Shown here: one piece after another, positions 39,162 through 50,274 of the stretch
Numbering within the stretch: the stretch's first letter is position 1
Layout: each line of letters begins with the position of its first letter
Origin: Gracilaria vermiculophylla
Lineage: Eukaryota > Rhodophyta > Florideophyceae > Gracilariales > Gracilariaceae
Assembly (NCBI GenBank): GCA_019155205.2
Contig: JAHNZQ020000004.1
Span: forward strand, 4,566,131-4,630,130
Reading direction: 5' to 3'
Length of the DNA stretch: 64,000 nt
The notes under the pieces: model-generated
What the model saw: the letters and a program-made list of their open reading frames with translations, nothing else
Databases searched by the model: none
Told to the model about the DNA's origin: nothing
Translations under genes and position numbers: made by a program

Positions 39162-41488
39162 CTAGTGTCTATCTGACCAGCGACCTAAAATGAGGTCAAA
39201 TGACCTCTTATGAGGTCAATTTTAATTACTTTGTAATTAGGTGAAAACATTAAAACTTTTCCCTTTTTTTTTGTTCTGATATCCTTATCATGTTGTCGAC
39301 GCCGGCAGCGCTGAACTGTGTCCACAACAACAAAGAGTGAATTGTGACTATTACACCAATCAGAGCCATCAACAACATTCGTAAACTATGGCATCGTCCA
39401 CAGATCCCCGCAGAACTGCTGGAACAACTGTCAACAGCCGCGCTCGCCTGGTTACCAGTGACGCGGAATGTAAACGCTACTATGGATCTATGTGGAAGTC
39501 CACAACGGTCAGAGGAATAGTTCAAAACGTTGATATTCGTAGGATCAACAATCGAAATCTGACATTCTTGACGGTAAACGTTAGTTTACCCAATCGTGAG
39601 AAAGAGGTTACTCTACCTTTATCAAGTGTCAAACTCGGCACTGGTGTTGACAAGACCCCGAACGCTGCAGAAAAGCAAAATCAGTCGATTAACGCAAGTA
39701 TCATCGAACCTGCTGAAGAAGAAGCGATTAATACACCACCTAATATGCAAATTTTGCAAGAGCAGCCAGAAGATCAAAATCTGCATACAACCTGCCTGTC
39801 AACTATTGCTCATGGTCGAAAATGGGAAACCTATACGACGTTGAGTCCTCTGAATGGTTGTATGCAAATGCATCAGTGGAAAGTTATTGGTCCAGCAGGA
39901 GATTTTATCTCACCGCGTCACGTTCCTTCAGGAATGACTGCATTGGATTTCTTTGTCTAAATTTTTCCCATGCCACATTTGGAATTTATCGTGAGCAGAA
40001 CAAATATCCGACTGGAAAGCAAAGGCGCTCGGAGGACGTCAGGAGGGGAGGTGCTTAAATTATTCGGCGTTCTTATTTTCATGACTCGTATTGAGTTTTC
40101 GAACAGACGTGATCTTTGGAGTATTGAGCCTTTTTCAAAGTTCATTCCACAACCTAAAATTGGGCTTGGTATGTCACGCAACCTATTTGAAGTACTTAGA
40201 AGTTGCATATGTTTTAGTGGAAATGGTGTGACTGAAGAGCAAGGAACCGTGAGATGGTCGTTTACTGCCAATTCTGTGAAAGCGATCAACAATCATCGCC
40301 GTTCTTCTGTCACGCCATCACATGCTTTATGTGTTGACGAAGGAATGTCACGGTGGTACAGATTTGGAGGTCATTGGCATGATGTGGGGCTTCCACACTA
40401 TACCGCGTTGGAAAGAAAGCCCGAAAATGGCCTTGAAATGAAAGCTGTTTGTTGTGGACGAAGGGGTATAATGCTGAATATCGAACTCAATATGGGTGCT
40501 AATATTGTGGAACAGGGTTTTGATTCCGATAATGCTCATGGAACGGCTACTCTACTCCGTTTAGTACAACCGTGGTTTGGATCAGATGGTTTGGTATGCG
40601 CTAATTCTTTTTTTGCATCCGTCAACACCGCTAAAGCACTCATTTAAAAAGGGTTGAGATTTACTGTGGTAATCAAAAATGCATCTCGAGAGTTTCCTAT
40701 GAAGCACTTATCTGAAATCACTTTAAGGAACAGAGGCGACTTTATATCTATGATTTCAAAAGGAAGCGTCCCAAATAGTGACATGATGGCAATAATGTGG
40801 ATGGATCGAGATAGAAAATACTTTATTTCAACCTCGGGCACAGTTAATCCTGGTACTTCTATTGTTAGGGAGAGATGGAGGCGGGAGGGAACTATTTCTA
40901 AGAAAATGGAATTCGAGGTTGCAATTCCTAAGATTTGTGAAGATTACTACAAAACATGTTCAATGATCGATCGCCATAACAGATGCCGACAGGATGATTT
41001 AAATCTGGAAAAGAAAATAGAGGTGAAAGAATGGTCATTTCGAGTCAACTCCTCTCTTTTAGCAATTTGCATTGTGGATGCATGGAAACTGTGTAAAGCA
41101 GCAAATGGAAGCAGGAGCGTTTAAAGTCCACATCACTTTTATTGTGAGCTGGTGGATGAATTAATAGACAATACTTGGGACGCATCTGGTTTAATGAAAA
41201 GAAATGAACCGGAAAATAAGGATAATATTGAACAGCCAATGATCGCTGGCACTGGCTTGCATTTAATGCAAACCAGCAGGAGAAGAAAAACAAAAAACGG
41301 AATGATCACAAAAGCTTTATGTCATATATATATTTATTGTTCACAGGCAATCCTGGATAACAGGTTTTTAAAATTAAAAATTTCCAAAACATTGACCTTC
41401 GGGTCAAATTCCAATTTTTTATTTTCAATTTTCCATGATGGTGCGCTAACCTCATATGAGGTCGGCGCACCGGTCGGATAGGCACTAG
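39162..41488 (+). mobile_element. piggyBac-like transposon
   Basis: The ends are inverted repeats: CTAGTGTCTATCTGACCAGCG at the left and, read inward from the right, CTAGTGCCTATCCGACCGGTG. Both ends also carry subterminal GACCT...AGGTC palindromes (for example ACCTCATATGAGGTC near 41452). It encodes a piggyBac-type transposase. The expected TTAA target duplication is not visible at either border, so the exact ends may be off by a few bases or the flanks may have mutated. The short repeat at 49042-49420 has the same ends. Confidence 0.8.
39388..41124 (+). pseudogene. piggyBac-like transposase with in-frame TAA codons
   Basis: One frame, with no shifts, runs from ATG 39388. It is stopped only by TAA at 39958 and 40645 and then by a third TAA at 41122, beyond which the same frame stays open to about 41480. 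Landmarks of the DDE_Tnp_1_7 domain are LCVDEGMSRWY (first aspartate intact), VCANSFFASVNTAKAL (where the family has an aspartate after VCA, here Asn) and CSMIDRHNRCRQDD (third aspartate intact). A C-terminal stretch, SRRRKTKNG, lies after the third TAA. The D-to-N change alone should abolish cutting. It is otherwise unusually well preserved. Confidence 0.82.
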
Positions 41489-42227
41489 TTGGGGCAATAA
41501 GCTGTTTCTCTCATGAGATCTGTTCTGGTTGCTGGCCGTCACCTCCGCGTTGTAGGACGACATGTGTTGTATTTTTCCCATTTTTGGGTTTTCCAAGGAA
41601 GGAGGTACTGTACGGCACACTGCGCGCCATTGGTCGGAATGCCCGGTGCGCCAGGGCGGAACGGTCAGGGACACAGACTTGGAAGAAACGCTCAGCAATG
41701 CTGGTAGTCTGTAGATATTTTGGTTCATTTATTGTAGTTTCCGTCCGTGCATATAAGCCGGCATGTCCGCAAAACTGTACGGTAAGTAGATCTAGCAAGG
41801 AGGGTCTTCGGATTTAACTTTATCGGCTTCCCGCGCGGCTTTAGAACCTCACAGGCTCTTCCCTTAATTACTCAGACTATTTATCCAGCCTTTGTTTCGA
41901 AGGAACCTGTGACCGTGGTACAGACTGTACTTTTATTTACTGTTTCTGTGTTTTCTTGGTGTTTGGACCTTCGCACGGTGTCTTAAAATCCAACCCACTT
42001 CGTATTTTTGGCACATATTGTCGGGACTACTTTTGCTCGACTCACGAGTCAGTGCTGCGCCGCGCGGCTCGTTTGCTTTATTTTATTGTCACTCACCGCC
42101 ATTGCGGCTCGCTACGCACGCTCGCACCACTGATCCGCGCTTCCAGCGTTGCTGGCCGATTCACCTCACACCTCTGTCTACAATGCAGGGAAGGGTCGCC
42201 CGGATTTACACGGTGCTAGTGTCCACC
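41489..42227. other. Unassigned; expected 3' end region of the gypsy element
   Basis: No domain seen. It should contain the 3' part and LTR of the minus-strand gypsy element, but no matching repeat was found beyond 49 kb. A TATA-like GCATATAAGCCGG occurs at about 41749. Confidence 0.4.
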
Positions 42228-42976
42228 CTACCGGACGGCTCTACTACCTTGATGCCCTCCACGGGGGCAGATTCTGAACACCTTGTGTGTCTTGTCTGCT
42301 TGCGCGGCTGGTCTCAACACGATAGACCTGCGTTTTGTAGGCATGCGTCCCCGCTTCGGTGTACAGATCGCAATCCGACAGATGGTCGGCCACGAAAGTC
42401 CACAATACGGCAAGCATAGTGTGATTGAAACGCTTGACCTGACCGTTATTCTGCGGATGATAAGTGGCAGTAAACCAGTTTTTTATGTCCAGTATGCGAC
42501 ATACGTTCTGGAAGAACTTTGCCGATTTCTGCAGTCCATTGTCTGAGAGTAGGTCGGTCGGCGGTCCTTAACGAATACCAACTGCGTCACGGACGCTTGG
42601 ACGACCGTGCTAGCGGTACTCCTAGACGGAGCCATAGTCCGCACGAGCTTCAAAAAGCGGTCAGAAATAACCAGCAAGAAGCTGTACTCTTGACCTTTTC
42701 GGACGAATTCTCCGAGGATGGCGATGGCGGGACATTTTTAATGGGGCCGGAGCAGAGAACAAGATCAATTCCTTAGAATACTTTACGGGCTTGACGCGAT
42801 TTTTCCCTCCGTCTGTTAATCCTCGAACGTTCACATATGCATCGACTGCCACAACGTGCCAGTACATGTCCCTCCGGTGGGTATAATACATGTTCCTATT
42901 CTCAGGGTGTGCTGACAAGTTCGCATGGTGCGATAAGTGCAACATTCGCGCTTGAAGCGAGTGCCGTACCATTATC
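42228..42976 (-). pseudogene. Gypsy 1 integrase remnant
   Basis: The zinc-binding end is visible as LHLSHHANLSAHPENRNMYYTHRRDMYW (42972 downward), and the core as LLLVISDRFLKLVRTM. At about 42540 the frame shifts: DNG and then FTATYHPQNNGQVKRFNHT, with the second catalytic aspartate and neighbours of the glutamate region, continue in another frame to about 42230. The usual first core aspartate is in the damaged stretch. Confidence 0.75.
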
Positions 42977-43329
42977 TCTGGTTAGGCTGGGACTTTTTGG
43001 ACGACAACGCCTTTGTCATCCTCGACGAAGGGCGGCTGCTTTCCACGATTTATAGGGCTACGAATCTCCCTACAGAATGGATCCGTGTGCTGCTACCTGA
43101 TTAGTTCTTTAGGCGTGACCGGGACAGATAACCTCGACACAGACTCTGTTATCGAAACCGCAAATACTGCATCAATAATGTCCCATTCGTCCGAATCACT
43201 TTCGGCCTCATCGCTACCATCTCCTGCTTGGAAGCACGGAATTCTCAAATTAGCGTTTAGCTTCGCTTTGGCCGCTGTTGGTGAGCCGGAAAGCGCGTGA
43301 GCCTGGATGTTCAGGGTCCTCTCCTTGTA

Positions 43330-44670
43330 TTACACGTCAAATGTGAATTTTGCCAAAAGAAGGCGCCACTTCATGAAGCGTCCTGATGGTTCTGCGATAG
43401 AAAGCTGCAATCGGAGGGCCGAACGGTCGGAATGCGCTACATATAGGCTTCCCATCAAGTAGGGTCTCAATGTCTGCAGGGTCCAGACGACAGCTAGACA
43501 CTCCTTCTCCGGGACTGAATAATTCCTCTCGTGGACTTTGAGGCTTCGAGATCGAAATCGAAATCGAATTGGCATCCGTTCGTCACTCTTTGTGGTCTGA
43601 AAGAGAGCATATCCAATCTGGAAGCTGCTCGCGTCCATGTCAACGGCATATAAGACCCCGGCTCTCGGCTGGGACAGGATTGAGGGCGACGTTACGGCCT
43701 CATTCCGCGAGGTGAACGCCGATGCTTGTCGATCATCGAACGCGTCCAGGTTTACTGGCTGAACGTTCCGTAGGAGTTCATTCAACGGCGAAGCGATTTC
43801 CGCAAACCGCGGAATGATGCGTTCATACACATTGCAAAGACCGAGAAACGATCGGAGTTCTGTTTGAGTCCATTGATGCTTAGCCTGCTCCGAGGACTTT
43901 ACACGACCGTCATCGAGCGACAGCCGTCCCGGACCGATAATGTGATCTAGATGTTTGACCGTGTCGGTAAGGAACTCGCATTTCCCCAGCTTGTGGGTAG
44001 TGCCTGCATCCCGCAGGACTCGCATCACGTCCCCTACATGGATCGAGTGCTCGTCTAGTTCAGTAGAGAAGACATGGATGTCATCCAATTATGACAGGCA
44101 CGACGTCGACTTAAGGTGGGCCAGACATATGTCCCTAGCTCGTTGGAACGTGGCGGGCGGATTTGTAAGACCAAAAAGCATCGGATTGAGTCGGCAGACA
44201 CCTTCATGGCACACGGAAGCCGTTTTATCGCGGTCCTTCTCCCGAACGGGCATTTGAAAATATATCCAGTTGAAGTCCAGAATGGTGAACAACTTGGCCG
44301 TCGTCAACGAATCGATGTATTCGCCCATCTGTGGGATAGGATATACATCCTTAACGGTCGCTGCGTTCAACTTGCGGTAGTTGATACAAAATCGTAATGA
44401 ATAATCAAGCTTAGGAGCCAGGACCACGGATGAAGCCCATCGCGATTGAGGAGGCTCAACGACTCCAGCCTGAAGCAATTTCTCGACTTTAGCCCTTGCG
44501 TCTTTCCGAGCTATCAGTCCCGCCCTGTAATGGGGTTGTGCAACTTGCCAGGTATTCAGAGGCGGAGCAATGCGGTGTTTGGCAGTCGTTGTTTTCCCAA
44601 GAGACCCGTCCGACATGGGCGTGAACTCGGGCAGCATATGCCGTAACCGGTCATGGTGCGACCCTGGCAC
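43330..44670 (-). pseudogene. Gypsy 1 reverse transcriptase and RNase H, stop in the YLDD box
   Basis: A single frame holds RT (LQAGVVEPPQSRWASSVVL, FCINYRKLNAATVKDVYPIP, FGLTNPPATFQRA), LDDIHVFS, the connection (LRSFLGLCNVYERIIPRFAEI) and RNase H (YAVDMDASSFQIGYAL, ERNYSVPEKECLAVVW). The only stop inside it is a TAA at 44089-44091, exactly where the tyrosine of the YLDD catalytic box belongs. LDFNWIYFQM replaces the usual LDLxSGYxQ. The same frame continues upstream through two more stops into the linker at 44971-45240. Confidence 0.88.
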
Positions 44671-44970
44671 ATGGCTTACGTCTAATGGCTCCAGTTCCTG
44701 TATAGTATATTTCAGATGGTCTCCAAGGGAGTCTGGCCTATCTTACAACGAGGTCCACGTAGCCCCTCTCAACCAGTTCGTAGTGTCCGTCCCCAACGCT
44801 GTCAGCTCTGCTGCTCCCGACGTACTCTTTGGGTCCATACTTCTACCAGCCGAAATCTTCGTTACAGTCAATTGCATGTCCGGCATCATCTATTCTTCAT
44901 TTTCCACGTCCGAAAGCTTCTGTCTATCACTTGGAATGGCCGAAACCAAATCGGTAGTGGTGTTCTCCCC

Positions 44971-45240
44971 CTACTCAGTTTCAAGGATTCGGAGAACATC
45001 GGCGGCTAATAACTTCGTAGGTATGATGGCGACAGGGTTTAGGAGCATATAATCAATCACCTCGTTCTTGACCAGCCGCATTTGAACGGAGCTCAAGTTA
45101 GCAACCAAGACCGGAAAGGGCGTCTCAGATTCCACAAGCTCAACCCCATTAGGGAGGTCCAAATTTAGCCTGAAAGTGGCTGCACTGTCTGAATACCGTG
45201 CTGCATTGACGTGGCCAGGACCCGAGCCTCTGATTCAGGG
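44971..45240 (-). pseudogene. Gypsy 1 protease-RT linker
   Basis: The frame includes CIPPESEARVLATS near 45240, a stop at about 45168, then LPNGVELVESETPFPVLVAN and LSSVQMRLVKNEVIDY. This is the conserved spacer between protease and reverse transcriptase in gypsy elements. It is in the same frame as RT, and its upstream border is the insertion point of the solo LTR at 45252. Confidence 0.75.
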
Positions 45241-45251
45241 GGGATACAAAA

Positions 45252-45804
45252 TGTGGTACTGTCAGTTCTCCTTTTGAGATAGTAGAGCAGAACTTCCGTT
45301 AGGAGTTTTTGTGGACTCTAAAGGTGCGTGTTCCTTAAGGTGGTCTCCGGTATTCGCCGTCGAGAGCCGGGGGAATTCTGATAAGGGACCCGTAAACACC
45401 GAGTGTAAGGGTAGGTTCACTGGGTGGACCATAATCCTACTGGCGCTACAATGATGTGACCTGGGGATCGGCAGCTTGAAAACCAGAGTTGATCGACAAG
45501 AGACTCCAACCGGAAAAGTAGATGAAGACTCAAGGGGGCTTGTCTTTACTTCCCCAGAGGTGGAGCTCAATCGGCAGATTAAGTATCCAGTTGGGAGCCC
45601 GCCTCGGCAGGTCTCGCTACTGTATTAATTACCCGCATAAAATATCTAAAATAAAAAATAATTCTACCTCTCCCCAAGGATACTGTAGCGCACGTCAACG
45701 GGATTATGCACAACGTGGCCCAGCTAATAAAATACGAGCCCTCCTTCGGAATATCACCCCATAAGGTTACACCACCATATTTTCTTGGAGGCCTCTGTAC
45801 TACA
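45252..45804 (+). repeat. Solo LTR (plus orientation) inside gypsy 1
   Basis: 553 bp, from TGTGGTACTGTCAG to CTGTACTACA. The flanks are CAAAA (45247-45251) and CAAAT (45805-45809), a 4-of-5 target duplication. It is the same family as 87-640. It is inserted in the protease-RT linker of the gypsy element in the opposite orientation to the solo LTR at 45858. Confidence 0.9.
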
Positions 45805-45857
45805 CAAATTAACCGAGCAACTCAGATCTTCATCGATGCACAACTGGGTTCTGGTTG

Positions 45858-46409
45858 TAGTACAGTGGCTCCTACGGAAATAGGGTGGTTTGGCCTTAAG
45901 ACATAATATTCCTAAGGAGGGTTCGTAATTTATTAGCTGGGCCACGTGGTGCATAATACTGCCCGCGTGCGCTACAGTATCCTTAAGGTACGGTAGAATT
46001 TATTATTTATTTTAGATATTTTATGCAGGTAATTAGCGCAGTAGTGCGACCTGCCGAGGCGGGCTCCCGGCTAGATATTTAAGCTGGCGGTTGAGCTCCA
46101 CCCCTGGGGAAGTAGAGACAAGCACCCTTGAGTCTTCTTCTACATTTTCCGGTTGGAGTATCTTGTCTATTCACGCAGGTTTCTAAGCCGCCGATCCCCA
46201 GGTCGCATCATAGCAGCGCCTGTAGGAGCATTGTCCGCCCAGTGAACCTTCCCCTCCGCTTGGTGTTTGCGGATACCTTACAGAATTCCCCCGGCTCGCG
46301 ACAGCGGATACCGGAGACCACCTTTACGAATACGCGCCTTTGGAGTCACAAAAAACTCCTAACGGACGTTGTGCTTTACTACCTCGACAGGAGGGCTGAC
46401 AGTACCACA
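45858..46409 (-). repeat. Solo LTR (minus orientation) inside gypsy 1
   Basis: 552 bp, beginning TGTAGTACAGTGG and ending CAGTACCACA on the plus strand. It is flanked by perfect CTGGT duplications at 45853-45857 and 46410-46414. The 48-bp interval between the two solo LTRs (45810-45857) is gypsy sequence, not LTR. Confidence 0.95.
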
Positions 46410-46446
46410 CTGGTGACTGCCGGGCGGCAGGCGAAGGTATCTGTTT

Positions 46447-46830
46447 CTATAAAACCATACGCGGGGGACGCCAAACCATCGGAACAGTACTTCCGTCGTC
46501 TAGTTTCACGGTCCGTTGCCGCTGTCGAAAAGCGTCGACGAACCGGTCACAAACGTCGCAGCCGAGTATTATCGGAGCGTCCAACCGGTGAAAGATATAG
46601 AAGTCCAGTTGGACGATGCAACCGCAAAGCCTGACAATCAGGTCGATAGTTCCCATAATGAGCAGTCGTCTGTTGTTTGCCCCCGCGATGTCGATCCTCG
46701 GTGTAGGCCGTATTCGAGACTGCTACAATGTAAAAAAAAAGCTACTGAGCAATAAAGTTCAGACCAGCGCCCGTCTCGAAAACGGTCAGTAGCCCAATCA
46801 TAAAATGATCGAACCTACCAGAGTCTGCAA
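46447..46830 (-). pseudogene. Gypsy 1 aspartic protease remnant
   Basis: The catalytic loop appears as FETGAGLNFIAQ (about 46745-46780), where the family has DTGAG, so the catalytic aspartate is now glutamate. A stop follows directly. In another frame PIILGCDVCDRFVDAF and VKLDDGSTVPMVWRPP (46600-46450) form the C-terminal part. A frame change therefore separates the two halves. Confidence 0.75.
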
Positions 46831-48341
46831 ACACCTTATAGTGCATTTTTGCCACAACAAAGACTTTGTACAGAGTATGGCTATTGCTAAACCATACCCA
46901 CAGGCGACGGAGAACAGCGAGTGTTCCGAGTCTACGTCTCTGTGGCCATTTTCCTGGTTTGGATCGTGCCCGGAAAGCGAGGCTTGTCAACCCCTGGCGC
47001 TTCAGAAACCCACTTTTTGGGCACCGCTCTATCACTGAAGACTCTCATACTCAGTGTTTTTTGAGCGTGACCGCCTGTTTACGGCATTGGCGAGACCACA
47101 GGAGTGGTCTAGTGTACAGCTTGAGGGTGGTAGCGTTTTTGTGTCTCAGGCTGAGTCCCAGCTTTCGCATGAAGGTATGACCGATGTGGGACACGTTCTC
47201 TGCCAGCGGTTGTCAAGGACTCAAAATGAGCCACAATATTTGCCATCTCCGTGACTGTTAGTATACAGTTTTGCGCCATGTGATCATACCCGTAACAGAT
47301 ATGAGAACTTAAATGCCGAAGAAGATCCGTTTGCTGTGGTCGGCTTTCCTCTCGGAAAGGGTATGGGTCCTTCCACCCAGACCTTATATAGCGATATCCA
47401 TACTAGTGCAGCAGAGGCAAGACCGGGATATAATTTCCGGAGTGTTGACAGGAATGAGCTACTGTCTCTGCTGTCGCAGCGCATTGCTGTTCCTGACACA
47501 TATATCTGCTTGTGTATGGAACCGGACTACGGTTACACCCAGGATCCGTAAATATGTACAATTTCATGCTCTCGTGAGTTTACCTAACGGTTATGCCTTG
47601 CCATGCATCACTTTTGCCTTGTTTTGCTTTGTTGTTGTCAGCCATATTGAATTGTGGGTAACATTGTGGGTAACACATTTATGTAATGGTTTAATATGAT
47701 TGGCAGTATTGATTGTCCCTGAATTGTAATGTAGGTTACCCTCTGATCGAGTTGGTGCACGTTTGCCACCATATAAGGTGGCCTTGAGGCACCTCCCAGT
47801 AAATCCAAGCCAGAGCTGCCGAACTTCCTTTGCATCCCCTCAACTTTCCCTTTGCGCCGCTGACCTCCATTACGGAGTACAGCGCGGGGCTTGCGTCTTG
47901 GGTACATGGCTCCGACGTTGTTGGCAGTTCCGACGTCGGAAGGGTTGGAGCACTCTGCACCAGATTCACGATATCATGACCCTTATGGGCTGAACCTCTC
48001 GAAAGAGGACGAGATGAACCCAGGCTTTCAACGTGGAGCAGACGGGACTGGGAACCGATACCGGTAGGTGCTCGAGCGGCATCTCCCTCGCCTTTGGCAG
48101 AAGTGCCCGAGCTCCAAGAAGAAAATTAGTCTGTTGTTTTCGAGATAAAAGGCAACAAAATTATGGATCGTGGGGGAAAGACAATGAAAGAACATTGTAT
48201 ACCGCTCAGCGGTTGAACAGATATTGCCACATCTGTAGATGCCTTGTTCAGAAGGGTCGAATAGACTGTTTCCGATTCTTCGGCCTGTTGCTCCACATCG
48301 CGCAAAGCGAGTATGGGGCATTTTATGGCGTTTTATGTTAC
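46831..48341. other. Gypsy 1 interior between gag and protease, heavily decayed
   Basis: Short minus-strand pieces in order resemble the end of gag. Near 47270 a possible knuckle relic ICYGYDHMAQNC has lost one of the cysteines of CX2CX4HX4C. No continuous frame exceeds about 100 codons. No other gene seen. Confidence 0.5.
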
Positions 48342-49034
48342 TTAAAACCTCAACAGGTACTGAACCGCTTCCAACCAACATGTGACACCACCATATGACG
48401 CTTGGATTGAACTGCGGACCGAATTGAACTGGTCCTCGGCCATGCCCGTTAAAGAGTATGGCAGCTCAATGAAGGCTTGCGCTTCAGACTTTCGATGTAT
48501 ATCGGTTTCCGAAACAAAGCGGGTAAGAAAGTCCAGGACCATAATTGGATCCTTTTTCCAGAACTTATGGGGATTCAACCTTGACTCGAGCCGCTTGATG
48601 TGGTTCTTTACTCGTCTTGTTCCACTTGAGCTCCACTCCTTGATGGAGTCTTCGAGCCGATAGTATCGGGAAGATAGCAACTACCGATAATGTAATTGTG
48701 TAGGCTTCAGCTCCTTGAGACCAAGGTGTTTTCGTACCTCCAGATGGATCCTGTGCACGTTATTCGTGGCCTCAAAAATGCAGGTGCCCATGCCTGTCGC
48801 GCAGGAGTCACTGCCGAGAACCCGGGAATCGACGAAGCTCCGCGTTGCGGCCTCAGTGGCGATACCACCCCCGCCACACAGGTCCTTGTTCAGGCCAGCT
48901 CCCGTCAACACTGTTTGAGGGTTTTTCAGCCGTCGATCTCGTTGTACGAGCCGAATTGTCGCGCCGTCGGAAACGGAATTGTGCACGTCGTGCCGAACTG
49001 CCCATTTGGGTTCTTTGTCGGAAATCTTGACCAC
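48342..49034 (-). pseudogene. Gypsy 1 gag remnant
   Basis: Two adjoining frames: 49034-48681 (N-terminal, no clear domain) and 48680-48342, which reads KFWKKDPIMVLDFLTRFV and AFIELPYSLTGMAEDQFNS, the capsid-like pattern of gypsy Gag (W.G.....v..FL..f, then a helical region). The capsid-like part fits its place upstream of the protease. Its 5' end is cut by the MITE at 49042. Confidence 0.65.
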
Positions 49035-49041
49035 ACCTCTT

Positions 49042-49420
49042 GGTGTCTATTGGACCAGCGACTACATGTGAGGTCAATTTTATTTACTTCAGAATTGTAC
49101 GAAAACTTTTAAAAATTTTCCAATTTCTTTTCAACATGATATCTTTATCGTGTCTTCTAGACCTGCAGCGCCCAATCATGTCCACAACACTCAAACAACA
49201 TTTGTAGGTGTTGAATCAGTTGTGGTGGGCAAAAACGTCCGTGAATTGGTGCCAGGAAGACAGATCTTTGCAAAACTTGATTAGCTCCGTAGGCCGTTTT
49301 TCAAGTTTAAAATTCGAAATGTAAAGGCGTACGGATCAGATTCCAATTTATTTATTTTTATTTTGCGTGATGGTTCGTCGACCTCATATGAGGTCAGCGC
49401 ACCGGTCTGATAGACACTGG
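49042..49420. mobile_element. piggyBac-type MITE
   Basis: A 379-bp element whose ends (left GGTGTCTATTGGACCAGCG; right read inward CCAGTGTCTATCAGACCGGTG) and subterminal ACCTCATATGAGGTC palindrome match those of the piggyBac-like transposon at 39162-41488. It has no coding capacity. Internal sequence next to the left end (AGGTCAATTTTATTTAC, AAAACTTTTAAAAA) also resembles the larger element, so it looks like an internal-deletion derivative. No TTAA flank is visible. Confidence 0.8.
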
Positions 49421-50274
49421 TATCTGGCATAAAACCAAGTTGTTGGTTCCGTCTCGCCACACTCGTTGGTGATGATCCCCACAAGGGTGACGGTCGCCCA
49501 GATACTTAGGCTCGGGAAGTCGGAAGGTGGGAAGGCACCCGAGGCGACGGTAAACTCCGCCCCCAGTTTAGAACATTCGTGCAGAGCTACGACACATAAT
49601 GGACAAATTTGTATATACCGCACCGGGATAACGGCTACAATACAGTACACGAAAATGGCATATAATAGTCATGTGTCAACTTCAGTTGCGTATGCGCAGA
49701 TGCATTCAACACGCAAAAACGGCCGTTGCAACGGAATATGTCAAATAAAGAAGCCAGTAATTCTCGTCACGGTGTACGTGCATAGATAACATCCAAAGAG
49801 TAGAAGATAATTAGTTTTAGGAGATTCAGAGTTTTAGAACAGTATAAAAAGAGGAGACCGGCATGAACGATGCCAACGTCTCTGACAACAATTAAAAACA
49901 TATAAATTAAACGCTATCCTATCGGGATACCGTGTATACTTTGCAACTACAACCTATCAGTCGCACGACCCACGCAACGCCTGCAAAGGCGTAATGTCTT
50001 GAATCTACGACAGAAACGTGGTATACTCGGCAGCTACGTTTGGACTCATCCTGATCAGGAGGCCCTCAGTTTTCTCGTACCTGTGAGAGTAGTTTTATTT
50101 AATCTACGCAGCTCAACAGGGAGTCGCAGATTAGAGGATCTACTGGATCATTCTCAATGAACCTAATCAGTTCTGATAATATTTAACCCTATCCTCGACA
50201 GTTATCACTGTCACGGTCGACCACAATTGTAAGAGTACACGGAAAATATGTAAGACAATTCTGAAATTAGAGAG
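49421..50274. other. Unassigned; possible LTR promoter
   Basis: A TATA-type box, CAGTATAAAAAGAGGAGACC, lies at about 49841 and could be the promoter of the gag remnant downstream, but no second copy was found to prove an LTR. No coding frame recognised. Confidence 0.4.

Larger units (their letters stand above)
42228..49650 (-). mobile_element. Degenerate Ty3/gypsy retrotransposon 1 with nested insertions
   Basis: Minus-strand order from high to low coordinates is gag (49034-48342), protease (46830-46447), protease-RT linker (45240-44971), reverse transcriptase and RNase H (44670-43330) and integrase (42976-42228). This gag-PR-RT-RH-IN order is the gypsy order; in copia, integrase precedes RT. 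The body is interrupted by two solo LTRs (45252-46409) and by a MITE (49042-49420). The element's own LTRs were not identified, so the outer limits are approximate. Confidence 0.82.

Noticed and set aside
45252..46409. A foldback element with 550-bp inverted arms
   Set aside because: Each arm has TG...CA ends and its own target duplication, and the spacer is gypsy coding sequence in frame, so these are two solo LTRs.
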